Origin: Alkalidesulfovibrio alkalitolerans DSM 16529
GTDB taxonomy: Bacteria; Desulfobacterota; Desulfovibrionia; Desulfovibrionales; Desulfovibrionaceae
DNA: 64,000 nt
Reading direction: 5' to 3'
NCBI RefSeq assembly: GCF_000422245.1
Contig: NZ_ATHI01000028.1
Location: forward strand, 1 to 64,000
Positions 46,255-55,652 of the stretch are shown in pieces. The number at the start of each line of letters is the position of its first letter. Positions within the stretch are counted from its first letter, which is position 1. The position numbers were made by a program, and so were the translations under genes. The notes beneath the pieces were generated by a model. That model saw only the letters and a program-made list of their open reading frames with translations. It was not told the origin of the DNA and ran no database searches.

Positions 46255-47205
46255 ATGGGTTGGCTCCTGCTCGTATCCATCGCCTTGGCCGTTTTTCTGG
46301 CCGTGAACGGGGTTTTGGGCCTCATGCGGGCCCGGGCCGACGCGCGCGACGCAGCCAGGCAACGGATGGACCGCCTGGTGCACGAATCGCTCGGCGCCGG
46401 GGCGACGAACCTTTTGCGCGCGGACGCCATGGCCCGCCGCGCCGGACTTCTGGAAAGGCTGGTGGGAGGCGGCGACCTGCGCGATCACATCCGCCGTGCC
46501 GGGATGAGCGTGTCGCCCGGATTCGTGCTGCTGATCATGACCGTGTGCGCGGCCGTCCTCGGAGTGCTCGCCTGGGTCTTCGCCGGTGTCGTCGCTGCCA
46601 TTCCAGCCGCGCTCGCGGGGCTGTATCTCCCCTATGCGGTGATCAAGGGCCGGGCCAAGGCCCGCATGGAGCGCTTCACGCGACAGCTTCCCGACGCGCT
46701 GGACCTCGTGGGCCGCGCGCTCAAGGCTGGCCACGCTTTTGCCGGAGCACTGCGCATGATCGCCGACGAGTGCGACGATCCCATCGGGCCGGAATTCGCC
46801 GCCACCCTGGACGAAATCAACTACGGCCTCTCCGTCGAGCAGGCCTTGGCCAACCTTTTGCGCCGCGTGGATTGCCCGGACCTCAAGTTCTTCGTGGTCT
46901 CGGTGAACATCCAGCGCGAATCCGGCGGCAACCTGACCGAGATCGTGACCTCCATCGCCACGCTCATTCGCGAACGCTACAAGTTGGCGGGCAAGGTCCG
47001 GACCCTCTCCGCCGAGGGCAAGCTCTCCGCGATCATTCTCATCTGCCTGCCTTTCGCAGTGGGCCTCATCCTTTACCTGATGAATCCGGTCTACATGAGC
47101 GTGCTCTGGGAGAAGGACATCGGCAGGCTGATGCTCATGGGTGCTGGCGTGAGCATGTTCAAGGGCGTGATCTGGATCAGAAAGCTCGTGAACATCCAGG
47201 TCTAG
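46255..47205 (+). CDS. tadB: Tad inner-membrane protein TadB
   Basis: A 316-residue polytopic platform protein of the T2SSF family (TadB/CpaG type). An N-terminal membrane segment, then two hydrophobic pairs (about residues 95-130 and 255-315) flank a cytoplasmic helical domain with QLPDALDLVGRALKAGHAFA and VSVNIQRESGGNLTEI, both typical of TadB. The start at 46255 overlaps the region just after the cpaF stop, with AGGGAGGC upstream. It pairs with TadC. Confidence 0.92.
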   Translation: MGWLLLVSIALAVFLAVNGVLGLMRARADARDAARQRMDRLVHESLGAGATNLLRADAMARRAGLLERLVGGGDLRDHIRRAGMSVSPGFVLLIMTVCAAVLGVLAWVFAGVVAAIPAALAGLYLPYAVIKGRAKARMERFTRQLPDALDLVGRALKAGHAFAGALRMIADECDDPIGPEFAATLDEINYGLSVEQALANLLRRVDCPDLKFFVVSVNIQRESGGNLTEIVTSIATLIRERYKLAGKVRTLSAEGKLSAIILICLPFAVGLILYLMNPVYMSVLWEKDIGRLMLMGAGVSMFKGVIWIRKLVNIQV

Positions 47206-47218
47206 GGAGGAACGGGCA

Positions 47219-48178
47219 ATGGATTACACCGTCTTGCTGATCGTGGGCGCGGCCGCCGTGTCGGTCTTCATGGCCGCCATGGGCATTCTTGGGCTTGCGC
47301 GCGGCGGCGGGGCCACGCTCAACGTTGTACAGCGCATCGAAAGGGCTTCCGGACGCGCGGTCGCGGCATCGCAGACAGCGGAGCCGACGGTGCATCTGAG
47401 GCTTGGGCGCTGGCTGTTCGACCAAGTCCGCCAACTCGGCGAGCGCATCGCTCCCAAGGACCGCACCACGTTGAGCGAGGAACGAGTGCGTTTTCTGCAA
47501 GCCGGACTGCGGCATCACCAAGCGCCGTTGGTCTTTTTGGGCGCCCGTCTGGCGCTGATGATCGTCTTTGTCTCGTTGGCTTTTCTGCTTCCGGTGCTTT
47601 TCCCCAATCCCGCGCTCAAGCGTTTTCTTTTCCTCTTTGTCACCTTGGGCGCGCTCATCGGCTACGCCGTGCCGGGCATGTGGCTCAAGTCGCGCACGAC
47701 CGAGCGCAAGCGTACGCTCCTGAACGAACTGCCCGACGCGCTCGACCTGCTCGTGGTCTGCGTGGAGGCGGGCATGGGCCTAGATCAGGCCATCGAGCGC
47801 GTCTCGCGCGAGGTGGCCACGAGCGCCCCCGAAATCAGCAAGGAGCTGAAGCTTCTGACTCTGGAGCTTCGCGCGGGTAAGAAGCGGCACGACGCCTTGC
47901 GAGGGCTGTCCCTGCGCATCGGCCTCGACGACGTGGACGCGCTGGTCACATTGCTTGTGCAGGCGGATTCTTTCGGAACGTCGGTGGCCACCACTTTGCG
48001 CGTCTATTCGGAGACCATGCGCACGCGCCGCTTCCAGCGGGCCGAGGAAACAGCGGCCAAGCTGCCGGTCAAGCTGCTCTTCCCCCTTGTACTGTTCATC
48101 CTGCCCGCTCTCTTCGTGGTCATCGTGGGCCCGGCGGGTTTGCAACTCATGGACGTTTTCGCCCGCATCAATCCTTAG
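47219..48178 (+). CDS. tadC: Tad inner-membrane protein TadC
   Basis: A 319-residue T2SSF-family platform protein, partner of TadB. Cytoplasmic motif: LLNELPDALDLLVVCVEAGM followed by VTLLVQADSFGTSVATTLRV. Hydrophobic segments lie near residues 5-22, about 100-150, and at the C-terminus. The N-terminal stretch between them is longer than in TadB and polar. It starts 13 bases after tadB. Both proteins together probably form the base on which CpaF acts. Confidence 0.92.
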   Translation: MDYTVLLIVGAAAVSVFMAAMGILGLARGGGATLNVVQRIERASGRAVAASQTAEPTVHLRLGRWLFDQVRQLGERIAPKDRTTLSEERVRFLQAGLRHHQAPLVFLGARLALMIVFVSLAFLLPVLFPNPALKRFLFLFVTLGALIGYAVPGMWLKSRTTERKRTLLNELPDALDLLVVCVEAGMGLDQAIERVSREVATSAPEISKELKLLTLELRAGKKRHDALRGLSLRIGLDDVDALVTLLVQADSFGTSVATTLRVYSETMRTRRFQRAEETAAKLPVKLLFPLVLFILPALFVVIVGPAGLQLMDVFARINP

Positions 48179-48196
48179 GGCGAGAAGGAGATACCC

Positions 48197-49762
48197 ATGC
48201 ACGCCTCATCATCTCTCATTCGTTGCCTGGCAGTCCTTATTTTGCTCGCGGCCCTTGCGGGCTGCGCCGGAACCGGCATGAGCGAAGGACCCAACTCCAT
48301 GCGCGACTGGCTTTTCGCCCTGGACAACCCCGGCGCCGAAATGAGTTACGAGCAGCATCTGGCCATGGGCCGCACCATGCTCGAACACGGCGATTTCAAG
48401 GAAGCTGCGTTTCACGCCGCCAAAGCCGGAGAAAAGCGGGCCGATGGAACTGAGGCGATTCTTCTCGCGGCGGATATCCAGCGTCGCGCGGGGCAGACGC
48501 AGGAGGCCATGGAGAGGGTGTCCCAGGTGCTCGCGCGTGAGCCCGACAACGCGCAGGCGCACCTTTTGGCTGGGCGCATCTATATGGCCGTGGCTCTGGA
48601 CGATGAGGCCATGAGGCATCTGGAAAAGGCAGTGCGCGGCAAGGACGCCTTCGAGGCCAACATGCTACGCGGCATGATCTATGATCGCAGGCAGGAGCAC
48701 GCCAAAGCCGCCCAGGCCTTCGAGGCCGCCTTGGCCGAACGCCCAGGCAACGCCGAGGCCCTGAACAATCTCGGCGTCGCGCGGATGATGCAGGACAGGC
48801 TCCCCGAGGCGGTCTCGGCTTTTTCGGAGGCCACGCGCATCGCCGGAGCCAGCGCGCGGGTCTGCAACAACTTGGGCCTGGCCCTGGCGCGGCAAGGACG
48901 CACTGACGAGGCGTTGCAGGCCTTCTTGTGCGCGGGCACACCCGCCCAGGCGCACAACAATCTGGGCTACGTTCTCTTCCTCAAGGGCGATTACGACGCG
49001 GCCTTGGTGCACCTTGAGCAGGCCGTGGCGCTTTCCCCCGTCTTCTATCCCCAGGCCAGCGAAAACCTGAAGCGGGCGCGTTTGGCGGCGGTTCACAGCC
49101 CCCGCCCGGCGTTTTCCGATCAGGCCTTTGGCCGGATTCCGGAGTCCGGCGGCCAGCCAGACAAGCCCCGCAACGCTAAGCCCGTGTTCGTTCCGGCGAC
49201 GCTGTCCGTCGAATCCGTGGCAGCCGTTCCCGCGCCCGTCATTCATGAAAAATCGGCGCAGCCGAACGCTCCCGCAATCCTGGCTTCCGAAAGGACTGCC
49301 GTTTTGGAGCAGTCAAAAGCTGTAGAACCCGCAGAAGCCGCGATGAAGGGGGCCTCCCCGACTCCAGATGAGACGGCGGTGCTTGAACCGGCTATCCCGG
49401 CTGTGAAGGTCGATGCCGTGAAGCCGGTCGCCACACCGGGCGTGCAGGCGGCGACGACCTCCGGCGAGGCCAAGTGGGCTCTTTTGCTCAGTTCCTGGAA
49501 GAGCGAGGAGGCGGCCCGCGCCCACTTCGAATCGCTCGCGGCCAAAGGCGTCGAGGTCGAATTGGCGCGCGCCGATCTGGGCGAGAAGGGCGTGTGGCAC
49601 CGCGTGCTGTTCGGACGTTTCGCCACGGGAGCCCAGGCATTGGCCGCCAAGGAATCCTCCCCCGAGGGACTCGCTCTGGGCCAGAGCGTTCCGGTGCGAC
49701 GCGAGGGTGTGGTTGAGAATTCCTCCACGTCCCGGCTGGCCGAGAGCGTGAAGAGTATCTGA
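48197..49762 (+). CDS. tadD: TadD-like TPR lipoprotein with C-terminal SPOR domain
   Basis: A 521-residue lipoprotein. The signal LAVLILLAALAGCAGTG has lipobox Cys at about residue 23. TPR repeats fill residues 50-300 (for example AAQAFEAALAERPGNAEALN, then ALVHLEQAVALSPVFYPQA). A proline/alanine-rich linker (about 310-425) leads to a SPOR-like C-terminus (WALLLSSWKSEEAARAHFES, ending VWHRVLFGRF), which in other proteins binds denuded peptidoglycan. TadD itself is a TPR pilotin-like lipoprotein; the SPOR addition is uncommon. Last gene of the operon; a terminator follows. Confidence 0.86.
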   Translation: MHASSSLIRCLAVLILLAALAGCAGTGMSEGPNSMRDWLFALDNPGAEMSYEQHLAMGRTMLEHGDFKEAAFHAAKAGEKRADGTEAILLAADIQRRAGQTQEAMERVSQVLAREPDNAQAHLLAGRIYMAVALDDEAMRHLEKAVRGKDAFEANMLRGMIYDRRQEHAKAAQAFEAALAERPGNAEALNNLGVARMMQDRLPEAVSAFSEATRIAGASARVCNNLGLALARQGRTDEALQAFLCAGTPAQAHNNLGYVLFLKGDYDAALVHLEQAVALSPVFYPQASENLKRARLAAVHSPRPAFSDQAFGRIPESGGQPDKPRNAKPVFVPATLSVESVAAVPAPVIHEKSAQPNAPAILASERTAVLEQSKAVEPAEAAMKGASPTPDETAVLEPAIPAVKVDAVKPVATPGVQAATTSGEAKWALLLSSWKSEEAARAHFESLAAKGVEVELARADLGEKGVWHRVLFGRFATGAQALAAKESSPEGLALGQSVPVRREGVVENSSTSRLAESVKSI

Positions 49763-49809
49763 CGCGCTTTCGCCGCGCGAGGAGGCGAGGAAGGATTCCC
49801 GGGAGGAAG

Positions 49810-49845
49810 GCCGCCGAGGCGTTTGCATACGGCGGCTTTTCTTTT
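49810..49845 (+). terminator. Terminator of the tad operon
   Basis: Arms GCCGCCG (49810-49816) and CGGCGGC (49830-49836) with a 13-base loop, then TTTTCTTTT. It starts 48 bases after the tadD stop. Confidence 0.8.
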
Positions 49846-49895
49846 GGGCGGATGCCACGTACACTTATCATGGCGTGAGTGAGGCCGAAATCCAG

Positions 49896-52043
49896 ATGTC
49901 GCAGAGCACACCCGAAGCATATCGAATTCTGGCCGTGGACGACGACGAGGTCGTTCTGAGCCTGTATCGCGACATTCTGTGCCTGGAGATGGAGGGACCC
50001 CGGCTCCTCGAAGCACTGGCCGAGACAAAGGGAAGGAACGTCACCAGGCAGTCCGGTTCCGGCCAAGGATTTGATCTGACGTTGTGCCAGACGGGGGACG
50101 AAGCAGTCCGGCGTGCGAGGGAGGCGTTGGACGAGGACAGGCCCTACGCCGTGGCACTCATCGACGTGCGGCTTGCGGCCGGAACCGACGGTCTTGACGC
50201 CGCAGCCCGCATCCGTGCGCTCGACGCGAGTGTTGAGATCGTCATGGTCACCGGCCAGGCGGACATCTCGCTGGCTGAGCTCAACCGCCGCGTGCCACCG
50301 CCCGAAAAACTCCTGTACTTGCAAAAGCCTTTCAAGCCCCAGGAGTTGCGACAGCTCGCCCTCTCGCTGTGCACCAAATGGCACGTCGAACGCCAGTATC
50401 AGGAGATGAGTTCCATCCTTTGGCGCACGGTGGAGGAACGCACGGCCGACTTCGAGAGGGTCAAGGGCGAGCTCAAGCAGGAACTGGCCGAACGCACTCA
50501 GATGCTGGCCCGCCTGCGCATCAGTGAGGAGCGGTATCGGCAACTTTTCGACGAGGACATCACCGGCAATTTCGTGGCCAGCCCGGACGGGCGCATCCTG
50601 GCCTGCAACGAGGCATTTGCTCGCGCCTTCGGCTTCGAGACTCCAAGCCACGCCATTGGTTTCGCCATCAGTGATCTCGCTTTCGGAACGCTCGGCGATG
50701 GTTCGGTCGGTGTCGTTCTGCCTGCGGAGGGCTCGGTGCGCAATATCGAGACTTCCTATCGCAGACCGGACGGCAGCATCGTCTGGCTGATAGGCAGCTT
50801 CAACGGTGTTTTCGACGAATACGGCAAGCTGATCGAGATCAGGGGTTACTTTTACGACATCACCGAGCGTAGGAAGCTTGAGGAGCGGCTGCGCTTGGCC
50901 CAGAAGATGGAAGCCTTGGGTACCCTGGCGGGGGGAATCGCCCACGATTTCAACAACATTTTGGGAGCTATTCTTGGCTACGCCGAGATAGTTCTTGATT
51001 CCGCCCCTTCCGGCACGCCTCTGGAGCGCCGCATGCAAGGCATCGTCACCGCCGGGCAGCGAGCCCGCGATTTGGTGCGTCAGATCCTCAACTTCAGCCG
51101 TCAGGGCGGGCAGGAGCGCACGCCGCTGCATGTCATTCCCCTGGTCAAGGAAGCGCTCAAGCTGCTTCGTTCGAGCCTTCCCGCGAACATCGACATCCGC
51201 CTGCGTCTGGAGACCTCGGACGACCTCGTGGCGGCCGATCCGACGCAGATGCACCAGATACTCCTCAACCTGTGCACCAACGCGGCTCACGCCATGCGCG
51301 ACGCAGGCGGCCTGCTCGAAATTTCGCTGGCGGACGAGGTGGTCGACGAGGACAAGGCGCAGGGCATGCCGAGCCTCACACCAGGGGCCTATCTGCGCGT
51401 ATCCGTGCGCGACACCGGGCACGGCGTCAAGCAAGAGATCTTGGACCGCATCTTCGATCCGTTTTTTACCACCAAGCGGCCTGGAGAAGGAACGGGTATG
51501 GGCCTTTCGGTCGTCCACGGCATTGTCGCCGCTCACGAAGGCGCGGTGACCGTGCAGAGCGAGCCGGGAAAGGGCACTGTCTTTCACGTTTTACTGCCCA
51601 AAACCGACGCCGCCGCCGAAATGGAGCCCGCACCGGAGATCGCGCCGCTCGCGGGAGGCGGACGGGCGCTCTTCGTGGACGACGAGTCAGCGCTTGTGGA
51701 GATAGGCTTGGAGATGCTCAAGGCTCTGGGCTACGAGGCGGAGGGTTTCACGGACCCCGAAGCGGCTTTGGCCCATTTTTCCGAATATCCGGCCCGTTTC
51801 GATCTGGTTGTCTTGGACCAGAACATGCCCCGACTTACAGGGTTGGAACTGGCCGCAAGGTTGAACGCCATCCGGCCGGGAATACCGGTTTTGTTGTGCA
51901 CCGGGTTCAGCGAGGCCATTTCAGCCGAGTCGCTGGCCGCCGCTAATGTCAGCGATCTGCTCATGAAGCCGCTCTTGCGCGGCCGTCTGGCCGAGAGCCT
52001 GCACCGGCTCGGCGCGACCGGAATTCCCGCCGTCACATCCTGA
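49896..52043 (+). CDS. Hybrid sensor kinase: receiver-PAS-HisKA-ATPase-receiver
   Basis: A 715-residue cytoplasmic protein. An N-terminal receiver (Asp in [13 protein letters not shown]) is followed by a coiled linker (about 165-205), a PAS domain (about 210-330), a HisKA domain with [20 protein letters not shown], an ATPase domain with [19 protein letters not shown], and a second receiver (Asp in [13 protein letters not shown]). The start at 49896 is preferred; GTG 49875 in frame lacks a ribosome site. The layout fits a multi-step phosphorelay node. It lies after the tad operon terminator, so it is a separate unit; whether it feeds the Tad regulator is untested. Confidence 0.9.
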   Translation: MSQSTPEAYRILAVDDDEVVLSLYRDILCLEMEGPRLLEALAETKGRNVTRQSGSGQGFDLTLCQTGDEAVRRAREALDEDRPYAVALIDVRLAAGTDGLDAAARIRALDASVEIVMVTGQADISLAELNRRVPPPEKLLYLQKPFKPQELRQLALSLCTKWHVERQYQEMSSILWRTVEERTADFERVKGELKQELAERTQMLARLRISEERYRQLFDEDITGNFVASPDGRILACNEAFARAFGFETPSHAIGFAISDLAFGTLGDGSVGVVLPAEGSVRNIETSYRRPDGSIVWLIGSFNGVFDEYGKLIEIRGYFYDITERRKLEERLRLAQKMEALGTLAGGIAHDFNNILGAILGYAEIVLDSAPSGTPLERRMQGIVTAGQRARDLVRQILNFSRQGGQERTPLHVIPLVKEALKLLRSSLPANIDIRLRLETSDDLVAADPTQMHQILLNLCTNAAHAMRDAGGLLEISLADEVVDEDKAQGMPSLTPGAYLRVSVRDTGHGVKQEILDRIFDPFFTTKRPGEGTGMGLSVVHGIVAAHEGAVTVQSEPGKGTVFHVLLPKTDAAAEMEPAPEIAPLAGGGRALFVDDESALVEIGLEMLKALGYEAEGFTDPEAALAHFSEYPARFDLVVLDQNMPRLTGLELAARLNAIRPGIPVLLCTGFSEAISAESLAAANVSDLLMKPLLRGRLAESLHRLGATGIPAVTS

Positions 52044-52103
52044 ATCTGGCAGCTCTTGAAATGAGGCTGTCCAGGCGACGATCCGGGGTTAAGGCCTGCG
52101 GCC

Positions 52104-53378
52104 TCAGCTTGCGTCCAGGCTGTAGGAGATGCGCGAGCGCAGGTTGAGGTAGTCGATGATTTCGCCGGGCAAATGGCTCAGACGGATGCTTTTCTCGATG
52201 GTCAGGTCCGGCTCCTCGGCAAGATCGATGATCAGAGCCGACTTCTTGGGAATGTCCGGGGCATGGACGAGCACGTTCGGGAAGAGTTGGTTCTCGGGGT
52301 TTACCGAAACGACGAGACCGATGGACCCGTTCGAGAGCTGAACGACCGTCCCGGGAGGGTAGACGCCGAGACAGCGGATGAACAGCGGGAGCAGATCAGG
52401 GTCGAAAAGTTCTTTTTGCTGGGTGAACATGAACGAGAGAGCCTGATACGGAGTGTAGGATTCCAGGGGATCGGGGTGGTTGCAATGGTTGTCGTAGGTG
52501 TCGGCCAACGCCAGGATGCGCGCGGCGGTCCCGATCGCGTCGAGCGTGAGTTTTCGTGGGTATCCGGAACCGTCGGCCAGTTCGTGATGCTGAGCCACGG
52601 CTTCGAGGGCCATGGCAGGAAAATCCGAGGTCCGGGCGAGTATTTCCACGCCCATCCGGGGATGCCGTTCAACGACGGCGCGTTCGGCCGGAGAGAGCGT
52701 CCCACGTTTGCGCAGGAGCTTCTTTTCGATGCGGGCCTTGCCGATGTCATGGAAGAGGGCGGCCATGCCCAGGGCGTTCATCTCTTGTCCGGTCATGCCG
52801 GCCTTGTGACCGAGCATGAGGGAGAGGACGGTCACGTTCATGGCGTGGAAATGAATGCGCTCGCCCTGGTTCATGACGTTGACGAGGTGCAGGGTCGATT
52901 CGACGTCCGAGAGGAAGAACTCGGTCATGTCGGCCACGAGCTTGGCTGCCTCGGCCATCGAGGAGACGCGCTCGGCCAGGATGCCCTGTGTGATTGCGGA
53001 GACGTTTTTGACCGTCGCGGCGTAGCGTTCTTCGCAGCGCGCCAAGTGTTCACGCTTCTTTTGCAGCCGTTCGGCCTGGGCCTTTTTCTTGCGCCATAGA
53101 CTGTCCATGGCGGCTTCGGTTGCAACCGGTCGTTTTTTGGGGGGCGGGCCGGACTCCTCGCGGGGGCGGCCGGGCAGACGCTCGCTTTTTTCCGGGACGC
53201 AGATCACCTCTTTTATGCCGAGGTCGCGCAGGATCGCGATCTGCTGTTCGCTGGAAATCTTGAAGCTGTTGAAGAGGAAGGGATGTTCAAACCAGCGGAT
53301 GTTCTCGAGACGGATGAAAACACCCGGCTCAAGCTGGTCCACGCTGACGCGGTATTCTGGGAGGTTGAATTCGGCCAT
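52104..53378 (-). CDS. HD-GYP domain c-di-GMP phosphodiesterase
   Basis: A 424-residue soluble protein. Residues 5-100 match the DUF3391 N-terminal domain found before many HD-GYP proteins. A basic coiled segment follows, then the HD-GYP domain (about 170-350): HFHAMNVTVLSLMLGHKAGM, LFHDIGKARIEKKL, and the GYP loop LADGSGYPRKLTLDAI, so catalytic residues are present. The expected reaction is hydrolysis of cyclic di-GMP. It is convergent with the hybrid kinase and divergent from the receiver-cheD pair, linking it to motility or surface behaviour. Confidence 0.92.
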   Translation of the reverse strand: MAEFNLPEYRVSVDQLEPGVFIRLENIRWFEHPFLFNSFKISSEQQIAILRDLGIKEVICVPEKSERLPGRPREESGPPPKKRPVATEAAMDSLWRKKKAQAERLQKKREHLARCEERYAATVKNVSAITQGILAERVSSMAEAAKLVADMTEFFLSDVESTLHLVNVMNQGERIHFHAMNVTVLSLMLGHKAGMTGQEMNALGMAALFHDIGKARIEKKLLRKRGTLSPAERAVVERHPRMGVEILARTSDFPAMALEAVAQHHELADGSGYPRKLTLDAIGTAARILALADTYDNHCNHPDPLESYTPYQALSFMFTQQKELFDPDLLPLFIRCLGVYPPGTVVQLSNGSIGLVVSVNPENQLFPNVLVHAPDIPKKSALIIDLAEEPDLTIEKSIRLSHLPGEIIDYLNLRSRISYSLDAS

Positions 53379-53547
53379 TCGTGCTTGTTTTCCTTGAATT
53401 TCAGAATAGCCCTGGAGCGGGCAAAATGCAATGAAATCGGCGTCGGGTTAGGCAAACTCCGGGGTGGAGCCGGACTTGTGCTTCGGGCGTGATGGCGTAT
53501 GATTTCATGAACCAATAGCGGTCAAAGACCGCCGCATGGAGGACGAC

Positions 53548-53973
53548 GTGCGCATGCTGATCGTGGATGACAGCAGTTCGGCGCGGTGCTTTTTCAAAGG
53601 AGTTCTTGATCATCATGGATCATGCGACCTGGCGGGCACCGGCCTGGAGGCCGTGCAGATGGTGGAGCGCTCCATACAAGCCTGCGATTTCTATGACCTG
53701 GTACTCATGGACATCATGATGCCCGAAATGGACGGCCTGTCCGCGACCCGTGCCATCCGCGAGATGGAGGACGCGTCTGGGCTCGGCGAGTCGGAGCGGG
53801 CACGCATTGTGATCGTCTCCTGCCTTTCCGACCGGGAGCACATGATCGACGCACAGTACGGCTGCGGGGCTGACGCCTATCTAACCAAGCCAGTCGATCC
53901 TGGGGCCATCGAAGAGATGCTCATCAATCTCGATCTGGCTGAGAATCCTCACGATTTACGGGACGAAGTGTGA
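53548..53973 (+). CDS. Single-domain response regulator
   Basis: A 141-residue receiver with no output domain: LIVDDSSSAR at the N-terminus, phosphoacceptor Asp in LVLMDIMMPEMDG and the conserved Lys in YLTKPVDPG. The start is taken as GTG 53548, five bases after GGAGG; ATG 53536 has no ribosome site. The stop overlaps the cheD start (GTGA), so the two are made together. It may act like a CheY variant or as a phosphate sink. Confidence 0.9.
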   Translation: MRMLIVDDSSSARCFFKGVLDHHGSCDLAGTGLEAVQMVERSIQACDFYDLVLMDIMMPEMDGLSATRAIREMEDASGLGESERARIVIVSCLSDREHMIDAQYGCGADAYLTKPVDPGAIEEMLINLDLAENPHDLRDEV

Positions 53974-54488
53974 GCAAAGACGGAACCGCGTCATCCGTTT
54001 GCTTGCCGACGGCCTATCTGGGGGTCGGTCAGGGGGGGATGTATGACGAGCCCTGCTTGGTGCGCACGGTGCTCGGATCGTGCGTGTCGGTCACTTTTTT
54101 CGCGCCCACGGACGGGCTTGCTGCCATTTTTCACGCCCTTTTGCCTCGGGCAGAGGATCACCGGGAGGTGACCACCGCCACGACCTGCTTCAAGTACGTC
54201 GATACAGCCATTATCGTCCTTTTTGATGAATTCAGGCTGCGTGGTGTGCCCAGGAATCGCATCGAAACAAAGGTGTTCGGCGGCGCGGGTCTCATGCAGG
54301 GCAAGGGATTCGAGGTGGGAAGGCGAAACGTCGAATCCGCGTTCGCAACGCTCGATCGCCTGGGGGTGCGCGTGAGCGCTTCCAGCGTGGGAGGAGCGAT
54401 GGGGCGCAAACTCGTCTTTCGCACCGATACGGGCGAGGCATTCGTCAAGCGTATCAACTCGCCCTTGCTGCCCACGATCCAGGAGTGA
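53970..54488 (+). CDS. cheD: Chemoreceptor glutamine deamidase CheD
   Basis: A 172-residue CheD. The catalytic Cys is in VRTVLGSCVSVTFF and the His in AIFHALLPRAED; the Thr/Gly-rich KVFGGAGLMQG follows. CheD deamidates glutamines in chemoreceptors and in some bacteria binds CheC. It starts with GTG overlapping the receiver gene, and ends before a pair of hairpins. Most che genes are not in the window. Confidence 0.93.
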   Translation: MSKDGTASSVCLPTAYLGVGQGGMYDEPCLVRTVLGSCVSVTFFAPTDGLAAIFHALLPRAEDHREVTTATTCFKYVDTAIIVLFDEFRLRGVPRNRIETKVFGGAGLMQGKGFEVGRRNVESAFATLDRLGVRVSASSVGGAMGRKLVFRTDTGEAFVKRINSPLLPTIQE

Positions 54489-54497
54489 GTTGCGAAC

Positions 54498-54542
54498 GGA
54501 CGTCCCTTGGCCGACGTCCTGGGCGGGCGCTTCGCGCGCCCG
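54498..54542 (+). terminator. Tandem hairpins after cheD
   Basis: First stem GGACGTC/GACGTCC (54498-54504 and 54513-54519), second stem CGGGCGC/GCGCCCG (54524-54530 and 54536-54542). Both sit within 55 bases of the cheD stop. No U-tract follows, so termination is likely but not certain. The rest of 54543-54730 shows nothing definite apart from an AT-rich patch near 54695-54715. Confidence 0.5.
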
Positions 54543-54734
54543 ACGGGCGCGGTGATCGCGCAGTCGAAACCAGGTTTTTTCGTCATTTCCGGAGGAGCGT
54601 GCGAGGCGGACGAACGCGGATTTGCGTTATCCCGGTCCTGATCTTGTGACCCTGGCGACTATCCATCGCGAACCATTGGCGTCCATCACTTTGTAATGAT
54701 TGCCTATAAAATATTGGTGCCGTCCGCATGTTTT

Positions 54735-54787
54735 GGTTGACTACCCAATCAGTTAGGGGTAGACGAGACTTGTTTGGGTAAACAACC
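54735..54787. promoter_or_regulatory. Inverted repeat upstream of the TetR gene, possible operator
   Basis: GGTTGACTACCCAA (54735-54748) and TTGGGTAAACAACC (54774-54787) are near-perfect inverted arms (12 of 14 positions). The element ends 14 bases before the regulator start. TetR proteins commonly bind such arms to repress their own gene; the left arm also contains TTGACT, a fair -35. Confidence 0.5.
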
Positions 54788-54800
54788 AAGGGCGACAGTC

Positions 54801-55403
54801 ATGGATGCGGACAACGTTTCAAGCCGGGACAAGATATTGCACGCCGCCCGCGCCCTGTTCGGGGAGCTTGGCTACGCGGACACGACGTTCAAGCGCATCG
54901 CCGAGAAATCCGGCGCTGCCCTCGGGCTCATTACGCATTATTTCGGGAGCAAGGAAAAGCTGTTCGTGGCTTCGAGTCTTTCCGTGCTCGACGAGTTGGA
55001 ACAGGCGGCTCGGGCCGGAGGCGCTGGAAAACCGTCAGGGCTCGATTCGGTCATCGGCTTCGTGGCTGCGTACTTCGCCTTCACACTCAAGGCCGGACAG
55101 GACTTCATGATCCTCGTGCGCTGTTCTCCATATAGCGATCTCAAGGGCGACGTGAACAAGGACGACATCGTCGGACGGTTTGAAGGCATGATCAACGAAC
55201 TGTCACGACTCCTGAAGCTGGGTATGGAAGACGGGAGCGTAGTCCGCGCCGAGCCGTTCCGATTGGCCACTGTCATTTTCGCGAGCATCGTGGGTTCCGT
55301 GCGCACGAGGCTCCTCAGTCCCTACTGCCCGGACAACTATTTCGACGAGGCTCTCGCCTTCATCAGGCGTGCCGTGGCTGCCGACACCGGCTCGGAGGTT
55401 TGA
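54801..55403 (+). CDS. TetR-family transcription regulator
   Basis: A 200-residue regulator. The N-terminal TetR helix-turn-helix reads KILHAARALFGELGYADTTF followed by IAEKSGAALGLITHYFGSK. The C-terminal ligand domain is all-helical with no assigned family. Start at 54801 (ATG) is chosen; a TTG upstream at 54774 lies within the inverted repeat. The only gene following is a 50-residue frame, so the regulated target is either itself or distant. Confidence 0.9.
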   Translation: MDADNVSSRDKILHAARALFGELGYADTTFKRIAEKSGAALGLITHYFGSKEKLFVASSLSVLDELEQAARAGGAGKPSGLDSVIGFVAAYFAFTLKAGQDFMILVRCSPYSDLKGDVNKDDIVGRFEGMINELSRLLKLGMEDGSVVRAEPFRLATVIFASIVGSVRTRLLSPYCPDNYFDEALAFIRRAVAADTGSEV

Positions 55404-55404
55404 C

Positions 55405-55557
55405 ATGAACGATTTGCTTCCTGCCATGCTGGTCAGCGCGTACATCGTTGCTCTCAAGAATCTCGTGGAGCAGTTTCGTTGCGGACAGGCCGAGCACATG
55501 GACCGGCTGACCGCGTGGTGCCTGGCGAACCAGGACGGGCGCGGGCGTAAGCCCTGA
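55405..55557 (+). CDS. Small hypothetical protein (50 residues)
   Basis: A short frame, MNDLLPAMLVSAYIVALKNL onward, with a good ribosome site (CGGAGG, 7 bases before ATG) and one base after the TetR stop. The N-terminal half is moderately hydrophobic and could be one membrane helix or an amphipathic helix. I do not recognise it. Coupled position after a regulator makes translation likely. Confidence 0.5.
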   Translation: MNDLLPAMLVSAYIVALKNLVEQFRCGQAEHMDRLTAWCLANQDGRGRKP

Positions 55558-55652
55558 GCCGGATCGTCTCCCGGTGGAGACGGCGGTCGCAGGGATTGGG
55601 GGACAGGGCGGCCGTCTTCGCGCGGCGCGGCAGGTTTTTTGGGTGGGAACGT

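Noticed and set aside
43281-46430. A 1049-codon open frame on the minus strand across the cpaE-cpaF region
   Set aside because: It is exactly antisense to recognised Tad genes, is His/Arg/Gly rich in the way high-GC shadows are, and shows no domain.
49488-51587. A 699-codon minus-strand frame over the hybrid kinase
   Set aside because: Antisense to a full set of kinase motifs; no homology pattern of its own.
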